NCBI RefSeq assembly: GCF_018873765.1
Contig: NC_057919.1
Span: 36,388,784-36,452,783, forward strand
DNA length: 64,000 nt
Origin: Telopea speciosissima
Taxonomy: Eukaryota > Streptophyta > Magnoliopsida > Proteales > Proteaceae
Direction of reading: 5' to 3'
Part shown: positions 57,311 through 64,000 of the stretch, in pieces
Position numbering within the stretch: the stretch's first letter is position 1
How the letters are laid out: each line of letters begins with the position of its first letter
The notes under the pieces: generated by a model
Databases searched by the model: none
What the model was told of the DNA's origin: nothing
The model's input: only the letters and a program-made list of their open reading frames with translations
Position numbers and translations under genes: made by a program

Positions 57311-59423
57311 TATACAAATAAGAGAAGAAGGAAAAATCCAGCTTGAACTAAATAAAAAAAGAACTCTATAATAATGCTAACACTCCCCCTCAAGTTGACG
57401 CATACAAGGTACTAATGCCCAACTTGAACAAAAATGAGAAAAAACTAAGTTGCAGCAGAATCCAGCTTGACATATGAATGCAATTCCCAAATAAACCTTC
57501 AAGAACTTGAAAAAATAGATCTTCAAAACTTGGACAGACATGATCAGCAAACCAGGACTGGAATGTCTTCCAAAAAAGGCAGCTTTCAACGATCTTCAAT
57601 AGCTATCCGGTGATGAATCTCAGATTGTCATAGTGACATAAAATCTTGAAGTGAAATAACTAGAGCAAAATAGCGAAAACAAACTGAATCAGCAGGAAAA
57701 AAACGTATCAACCCAATCGAAAGTCCTCAAATAGGCAACAACCAAATATCTTCAATATTTCAATACTTCAATCTCCCCCTTACGGCAAACTCAACCCAAT
57801 AACAAAGTAGATACCCATTGGCAATGGTGAAAACTCTGATCGTCTATGCTTTGCACCAAGTGTTCCTGCAAGTTCTGCTTTTACAATGTCTGCAGGTGTA
57901 CTGTACATAATCCCCCCCCTCACGTGTAGTACACGTGGACATAACAGAGATAATGTAAAAGATAGGACAAAAACATAATATTCCAGAATTTTCTAAAAGT
58001 GTTATGGGTAATTAAAAAGGAAGGAATGGTAAAATTGTAATTTACTAGAAGTTTCCAAAGGTGTTATGGGTAACTACCAAAGGTATGGGATATGAAGGGA
58101 ATTAGAATTATTGAAAGGGAATGGTGTTGGTAAAAAGGATGGCATGGCTGTAATTTGATGGAAATCCACTTTTAAATACAATCCAAGCCAAAGGGCAAAC
58201 TGGTAATAAATCAGAATTTTCAAGGGTCAATTGGGTAGTCAAATAGGGGAATATATTAAAAGGTAATGACAGTTCCGTAAATAACCAGAATTTTGCAAGG
58301 GCCTTTTTGATAAACAAAAAGCAATGGGATGCAATAAGTAAAATAATGGCTATGGAGAGTGGCAATCTTGTAAATAATGTAAATTTAAAAACCCATTAAG
58401 AAAATTGTAACAAAACAAGGATATAATGGGCATTAAATTCAACAGGGAAGGACAGAGTAGGAATTTCAGAGAATATAGGGGCCAATCAGAAATAACTTTA
58501 GGAAAGAACAACTTTTGTATATTTTTAAAGGGTTGGCCTTGAGTGTAAATACCAAAAAATTGTGTCTTTCTTCCTTACGGTTTCTGAAACCAAGAGTAAA
58601 ACTTGTTGACAGAGGAGCAACACTAGGCAATAAAGTAGGATTTACCAAAAACGATAAAGTAGGAGACAAAAACGGAAACCAGAACCAATGGTGGGGCAGG
58701 GTGGTAACCTTGTAACACCATGGCGATAAACTTGGGAGAGAAAACCAGAGAAGAAGGGATCTCACCAACAATAGCAAACCGAAGAAGGATCTTTCTATCT
58801 ACTTCAAATCAGTAGCAAAATCAGTGGCCAGTGATGTCATTAGCAGAGGCAAAAAGAAGCTTGCGACACTTAACCAAGAGATTGCATAACAGGTGCAATC
58901 AACAACAGCTAATCGATACTCAGATCAGCAGTAGTAGCCATCAACCAATCCTTCGAACTAGAAAACACCATAAACCGTAGAGCGGCAGACAGAGGTGGAA
59001 CCAGCGGAAAGGAATCAAGAGACAAACCAAGAAAACCAGGAGACAATTCAACTGCGGCACTTGATTCAACATCCGTCAATAGCAAAAGCGGAAACCTGCT
59101 TCTATGTCGATCAGAAGAACTCATCACCGACCTCCAGCGTGAAACTCCACCGTGAACCAGAGGCGAAACCAATGAATCGAGGTAGGACGAAACACACCGA
59201 GAAAACCAGCAGAAATACCAATATTACGAGAAACCAGATTCATAGCAGCAGTAATCGCAAGAAAGAAACCAGAGCAACAGCACTCGAGAAGAACACTCCT
59301 TCGATTGACAAACAAAACCCTAGTCCTCCTCCTTTTATGAACTAGGGTTTTCTCTTCCAACCCAGAAATTTAAACGACTCTCAAAACTGCAAATTGTGAA
59401 GAGAATCAGTCACTGATTGCCTA

Positions 59424-59435
59424 GCTTTGATACCA
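59424..59435 (-). other. Element E primer-binding site
   Basis: Minus strand TGGTATCAAAGC directly next to the 5' LTR with no spacer; tRNA-Met-like with one mismatch to the usual core. Confidence 0.85.
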
Positions 59436-59687
59436 TGTAGAAAACCTAGGACCTGTAACCAGTAACTCTAGAGAGAAGAGAAGATGGACGTTGTAAAATA
59501 CTTGACTGAATTAATTGATAGGTAAGCCCCTCTATTTATAATAGAGGGGAAATTACAAATAGACTAAACTAGGCGATGTGGGACTAAAACCCACATAGCC
59601 GACACAACTTAATAACACAAGAAGAATAAAACTACCCCCAAAAAGACCAGAATACCCCCACGGTATTCTGGAGTACATATTCCAACA
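59436..59687 (-). repeat. Element E 5' LTR
   Basis: 252 bp, no difference from 57041-57292 seen by eye, which implies a recent insertion relative to everything else here. Confidence 0.94.
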
Positions 59688-60435
59688 CGGTATTTCGGGC
59701 TGACCGAAATATCCAAAATATTCGAAATTTCGGATATTTCGGTCTAAATATTGTATTTTTCTGGTATGTTTCGATAAGTCATTTCGGTGGGTATTAGGCC
59801 AAGTTAAGGCCAGAAACTTCATGGAAACCCTATTTTAGGCTATATAAACACATTTAAATGTTCAAATTGCAAAAATAGTCACCCAAAATGGTATTTTGGA
59901 TGTGCACCATTGATTGGCAACGTACGGTCGAATCCTAATGTATAACTTAGTTAATCACACATTTACACATACACATCGTACATTAAGCAAGTAAATTGAC
60001 TTGGAACTAAGTTGGAAACATAATGCCTCATAAGTTAAGTCATAAATCATAATATTAAGTACATAAGACATCAAGTCAAAAACAAGTTAACAAATAACAA
60101 CTTAAGAGTTAAGATTTAAGAAGATGATATCAAACATTCCAAATCACAATATGTCAATCACCTTCAAAAACCAAGCAAAAGTGCAAAACCAGAGCTGTTT
60201 CTCAGTCTCGGTCGAAATTTCGACTGAGACTAACGAAACATGTTCATTTATATAAAGCAATTTCTCGAGAAACTCGAAATCTCGCGAAATTTTGAAAAAA
60301 TCTCAAGATATCTCGAAATTTCGAGAATTTTGATCAAATTTTTGTATTGTTTTTATTCGAGGTGGCATTTCGTTTCGAGGAGGTCGAAATATCCGAAAAT
60401 TTTGAAATCTCGAGATTTTGAACTATGCCAAAGAC

Positions 60436-61085
60436 TAGTGGGAAAGTTGATTTATCTCTCACACACACGTCTGGATATTGTTGTTGCCGTGAGTACTGTG
60501 AGTCAATTTATGCATGATCCCTACTATTCTCATATGGAGGTTGTTCTTCGTATCTTTCACTACCTGAAGTCAGTTCCTGGAAAGGGCATTCTCCTGTCTT
60601 CTCATGGTCACCTACGGATAGAGGCGTACACTGATGCTGATTGGGCTGGTTCTATGGATTGCAAGTCTATCTCTAGGTATTGTTCTTTTGTAGGTGGCAA
60701 TCTTGTCACTTGGCGTAGCAAGAAGCAAAATGTGGTTGCTCGTTCTAGTGCCGAAGCAGAATTTCATGCTATGGCACAAGACATTTGTGAGTTACTTTGG
60801 CTCAAAGGCTTGCTACAAGACCTTGGGGTTCCTATTCGTCTTCCTATGATGTTGTACTGTGACAACAAGGCTGCAATCAATATTGCACATAACCCGGTAC
60901 AACATGATCGCACTAAGCATGTTGAAGTGGATAGGCATTTCATCAAGGAGAAATTGGAAGAAGGGCTGATTTGTGTTCCCTTTGTTAAGTCTGCTGATCA
61001 GCTTGCTGATATTTTCACCAAGGGATTATCCGGAAAACTGTTTCATCCTAATTTAGTCAAGTTAGGCATGATTGACATTTTTTGC
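60436..61085 (+). pseudogene. Copia-D RNase H (3' end of pol)
   Basis: Continues pol after the hAT-like element. VGKLIYLSHTRLDIVVAVS, then RNase H: YTDADWAGSMDCKSISRY, ARSSAEAEFHAMAQ, LYCDNKAAINIAHNPVQHDR, KHVEVDRHFIKEKL, ADIFTKGLSGKLF. This stretch is open and ends LRGSVE at 61112, running into the LTR. The apparent upstream start at 60240 is transposon sequence, not pol. Confidence 0.93.
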
Positions 61086-61088
61086 TCC

Positions 61089-61102
61089 AACTTGAGAGGG
61101 AG
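61089..61102 (+). other. Copia-D polypurine tract
   Basis: ACTTGAGAGGGAG immediately before the TGTTGAATAATG start of the 3' LTR. Confidence 0.85.
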
Positions 61103-61304
61103 TGTTGAATAATGTACACCAGAATACCGTGGGGGTATTCTGGTATTTTTTTCTATTATTTCTTTGTTTTATGTATCCCCTAGTTAAGTCAGCTATGCTA
61201 GGGGTATTTTAGGCTTTATACTGTAACTCTTTTTATTATAAATACATAGGCTTGTGTGATCTTATAGATCATTCAAGCATTCTCCTAATCCGGTTTTGTT
61301 AATA
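61103..61304 (+). repeat. Copia-D 3' LTR
   Basis: 202 bp, pairs with 52266-52463. The final CA is TA here (GTTAATA). Several small differences from the 5' LTR show this insertion is older than element E. Confidence 0.93.
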
Positions 61305-62433
61305 GGTTTGGGCTAGAATTAGGACTGATTCATGAGAAAATGATGTGGCAGGTGTGGGTGTGGTCTGGGTAGCTGAAGTGGAAGGCTCAAAGGGGTTTGG
61401 AATGGTGGCTGATCCTTTGTAAGGCACAAGGTCTTCAACATTAAAAATGGGGATAATGCCCATATTTGGTGGCATCTCCAAATGATAAGCATTGATTGGC
61501 ACTAAGTTTCTTTAGAATCTTGTAGGGACCAATACTTCTTGCATGCAACTTCCATGTACCCTTTGGAACCGCTCAGGTTGGATTCTCACCATAACCAAGT
61601 CTCCCGCATTAAATTCCTAATACATACGATGAACATCAATACGAGACTTGTAATATTCATTACTTACGACAATCTTTTTCCTTATTTCTGCAAGTAGCTC
61701 ATGGATATGATGGGAAAATGACTCCAATGGTTTTGAGGATCTAGCTTCTAATGGTAGGGGAATGACATCTATAGCTTTCCTAGGTTGGTAGCCTAAGGCT
61801 ATCTCAAATGGGCTGCTACCAGTAGACCTATTGACTGAACTATTGCAAGCAAATTCTGCCACTGGTAAGACTGAATCCCAACTTGACATCTGATCACCCA
61901 CTACACAACACAACAAATCCCAAAGATTGCGGTTGACCACCTCAGTTTGGCCATCCATTTGGGGATGAAAAGCAGATGAAAACTGTCGCTTTGTTCCCAA
62001 CATTTTCCATAGTGTTTTCCAAAAAATAACTCATGATCCGAACATCCCTATTAGACACCCATGGTCGGCAAACCATGCAGTAACAACTTCCCTAAGGAAA
62101 AGGTTGGCTGCATGTGAAACATTTGATGTTTTGGAACATGGCATGAAGTGACCAATCTTAGAAAAATGGTCCACAACAACGAAGATGGAATCATGACCTC
62201 TAACTGTCCTAGGGAATCCCAACATGAAGTCTATACACAAATCTTGATCTTTGCATTCTCTTTCAAATTGTTGCCCACGAAGGATGTGCAAATGCCTTTT
62301 GACTGGTTTGCGAAGTGTCCACCTTCTCACCTCTTACTTTCAACTCTCTAGGTTGGGGTGGGGGGGGATTGAGTTTGATCTTCTTCCCTTTGTAGACAAA
62401 CACATAAGTATTCGATCTACCAAAATGTGTCAC
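61305..62433 (-). pseudogene. Gypsy-G pol: integrase, fused by deletion to the protease region
   Basis: Reading down from 62433: the post-protease linker (NTYVFVYKGKKIKLNP, about 62420-62370; [15 protein letters not shown], about 62330-62285), then abruptly integrase core [20 protein letters not shown] and [15 protein letters not shown] (about 62240-62140). Everything of RT and RNase H is missing, so an internal deletion joins the two near 62240. Second catalytic region NRDVR (about 62040, shifted frame); DGQTEVVNRNLWDLL holds the catalytic Glu (about 61960). C-terminal part EARSSKPLESFSHHI to 61617, then PINAYHLEMPPNMGI and NVEDLVPYKG to 61310. Stops and frameshifts throughout. The chromodomain lies beyond copia-D. 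Confidence 0.9.
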
Positions 62434-63435
62434 TAATGTAATTCTAGATTGGTAGGAGACTAACTAGAACCAATAACCAGGATCTGCTATGGATTGGGAA
62501 AATCGGCTAGGTCAAATTATGTGAAATTGTGAAATTGGGTTTAGGGTTTGAGGGGACCTAGGGTTAGATGCTAGGGTTAAGTTAGGAGAGTGTGGATTAT
62601 ATGGGAGAGAAGGGATGCTGAAAGTTATAGTTAAATCAGATGACTAAATCTGAAATTATTGAGGAATCCTAGTAGAAATAGGATTGAGGGGTAAAAGAGT
62701 AATTTCAGACAATCGGCTGGGTGAATGGTACTAAAATTTGAATAAAGTCTCTCTTAGGGTTTGAGGAAGATTCGATCAAAATTTCAGCAGGGTCTAACGG
62801 TTAGATTTGGCTGGTCAGAATTCTCGCGAAAATCACCTTGCATGTGACCTTCTAGAAGAGAAGAAGAATAATTACAGAATTTCAATTTCCGACTTACTTG
62901 TTGTTTGAAGATATCTTGAACCTTGCAGAGAAATTCCACCAACTGCATATGTTTCTCCAAGAGATCGGCTATGGCAGAATTGAAACTTGAATGGAGCTTG
63001 ATTGGAGATCGATGGAGAGGGTTGGGGAAGGGGATGGCTATCTCAGCTCACCTTGGGCATCTCACCCAACCTATGTCAGGATTTTTAACAAAGGGTAAAG
63101 CCAATATTTCCAATGCTGGCCTCCCTTGCAAACTTATATAGAAGACTCAAAAATAAACTTAGACACTAAAAATGAAAGGCCTAACCCTATCCTTAACTAA
63201 TAAGGTAACCTAAATTGACTAAGAAAGTGAAATAATAAAGAAAACAAACCCAAAATAGGACTCTAACTAAACTAAGGAAGTAAATCCCGTTTTCCTATTT
63301 TCTACCAATATTTTAGGCCCATTAAATTGGCCAATTACAAAATAAACCCATGGGATCAAAAGCCCAACACCTACATAACCCAACCCAAAGCTTATTTTCA
63401 ATAAAATAAGCCCTCCAAGTGACTTATTTTCATCA
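62434..63435 (-). mobile_element. Solo LTR inside gypsy-G
   Basis: 1002 bp, flanked by a perfect 5-bp duplication GTCAC (62429-62433 and 63436-63440). On the minus strand it runs TGATGAAAATAAGTC...TTACATTA, with a TATA box TATATAAG (63140-63133). Removing it and one GTCAC copy restores the gypsy frame across the protease/linker, which supports the boundaries. No coding domain; the ORF at 62923-63141 is incidental. The parent is probably a related gypsy family. Confidence 0.83.
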
Positions 63436-64000
63436 GTCACGTCAAGATCAAACAACCAAGCTCTTCCCAATAAAATGTGTGCCACATCCATGGGTAGAAC
63501 GTCACACCAAATAATGTCATGATACATAGCAAATTGTAAAGGAATTAAGCAACGTTGACTGACAGGTATGGTGGTGTGATCTACCCAAACGACCTTGTAA
63601 GGGTGCGGGTGAGGCCCCGGCTTAAGATCTAATCGAGAAACGACAGCCTAGGATACCACATTCATACAGCTCCCAGTCTATGATAACCTTACAATTTTTA
63701 TCCTCATATTTAATTTAAGTGTGGAAGATAATGGCTCTTCACCAATCATCCACAATCATTGGTTGAGTGAACATACACCCCAAAACATTCATACAGGCTG
63801 TCATCCCTCCAAACTCTTGGGTCTCTTCATCACTGGCCCCTTCTTCAGGAACAGGCACACATTCTTCTTCAGAATGTTCCGACTCTTCTTCACTCTCATC
63901 GGTTATAATGCATATATTGCAGATTAGGCATTGATAGGCATAATGTCCAGCACCATTACAACAATAGCACACAGGTTTGTTACTGCCCTTAGAACCCTCT
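63436..64000 (-). pseudogene. Gypsy-G gag zinc knuckle and protease (5' end beyond window)
   Basis: Gag end: zinc knuckle CYCCNGAGHYAYQC (about 63970-63928; CX2CX4HX4C), then an acidic stretch (ESEEEC-like, ESEHSEEECVPVPEEGASD). Protease: VIID then, one frame over, GSCMNVVS (about 63690-63665). AMYHDIIWCDVLPMDVAHIL and LGRAWLFDLDVT (63527-63441) are the signature of chromodomain gypsy elements of the Reina/CRM kind (from memory). A stop after VDDW and a frameshift at the active site inactivate it. The 5' LTR and most of gag are off the right edge. Confidence 0.85.

Larger units (their letters stand above)
57041..59687 (-). mobile_element. Element E: young non-autonomous LTR retrotransposon
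   Basis: 2647 bp. Flanked by a perfect 5-bp duplication CGGTA (57036-57040 and 59688-59692). LTRs 57041-57292 and 59436-59687, each 252 bp and identical as far as I can read. Primer-binding site directly inside the right LTR; polypurine tract next to the left LTR. The internal 2.1 kb (57293-59423) has no gag or pol motif in any frame, so it is a LARD-like non-autonomous element. A second copy of CACTCCCCCTCAAG lies at about 57380. Its LTR start resembles that of copia-D. Confidence 0.93.
57011..60427. mobile_element. hAT-like TIR element in copia-D pol, host of element E
   Basis: Flanked by a perfect 8-bp duplication CCAAAGAC (57003-57010 and 60428-60435). Terminal inverted repeats CATAGTTCAAGAACTCG / CATAGTTCAAAATCTCG (one end shown as reverse complement). 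Own sequence is 57011-57040 plus about 59693-60427 (about 0.77 kb); the rest is element E. The interior is full of degenerate TTTCGG / CGAAAT units at both ends (59688-59790 and 60205-60425). No transposase, so non-autonomous. Confidence 0.88.
52266..61304 (+). mobile_element. Copia-D: short-LTR Ty1/copia element inserted in gypsy-G
   Basis: Flanked by a perfect 5-bp duplication GGTTT (52261-52265 and 61305-61309). LTRs of about 200 bp (52266-52463 and 61103-61304), primer-binding site, gag, protease, integrase, RT, RNase H, polypurine tract. It carries a 131-bp MITE in gag and a hAT-like element between RT and RNase H. All ORFs have several stops. Confidence 0.94.

Noticed and set aside
60240..60425. 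N-terminal extension of the RNase H ORF (KLEISRNFEKISRYLEIS)
   Set aside because: It is the repetitive end of the hAT-like element; pol resumes only after the CCAAAGAC duplication at 60435.

Overview
The window reads as heterochromatic or intergenic DNA of a flowering plant: almost everything recognisable is a plant transposable element. There are Ty1/copia and Ty3/gypsy LTR retrotransposons, solo LTRs, a TRIM, hAT-like and Mutator-like TIR elements, an RTE-type LINE tail and a SINE. I found no bacterial operons, rRNA, tRNA genes or CRISPR array. Nearly every retroelement ORF is broken by stops and frameshifts, so this is old nested debris with a few younger insertions. The only host-gene signal is one plausible terminal exon near 46.1-46.3 kb (minus strand).

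Layout. (1) 1-18.9 kb: a decayed Tekay/Del-like gypsy element on the minus strand (gag 15882-14627, protease/RT/RNase H 14580-12654, integrase 3217-1782). A Sirevirus-like copia element (copia-1, 3223-12648, target duplication CCAAG) has split its pol. (2) 16.5-18.5 kb: a plus-strand ORF with a probable 5'-UTR intron, antisense to the surrounding elements. (3) 18931-31352: a gypsy-type LTR with its primer-binding site, split by a second copy of the same copia family (copia-2, 20167-29642). (4) 31712-45035: a plus-strand copia element (copia-C, target duplication ACATC). It carries a Mutator-like element in its leader (33894-36057, 9-bp duplication) and a gypsy solo LTR inside its 3' LTR (41415-44646, duplication CTCAT). 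(5) 45041-51350: possible host sequence with a terminal exon, a solo LTR, an RTE tail with tandem repeats, a SINE and a complete 350-bp TRIM. (6) 51350-64000: a chromodomain-bearing gypsy element (gypsy-G, minus strand). It is invaded by copia-D (52266-61304, duplication GGTTT) and by a solo LTR (62434-63435, duplication GTCAC). Copia-D itself holds a 131-bp MITE and a larger hAT-like element, and the latter holds a young non-autonomous LTR element (element E). That is a four-deep nest.

The most interesting biology is a third ORF downstream of pol (the position of env-like genes) in both copia-1 and copia-2. By eye it shares its two conserved blocks and a C-terminal helical tail with the antisense ORF at 17.3-18.5 kb, which lies beside a different, gypsy-type LTR. 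One protein module thus appears associated with two unrelated LTR-retrotransposon lineages, in sense in one and antisense in the other. Other notable signals are arrays of short inverted repeats (core CCGGTATGCCGG) in the copia-1/2 LTRs, a group of elements with TGATG...CATTA ends, and two TIR elements that both begin CATAGTT and lie in the same host copy.
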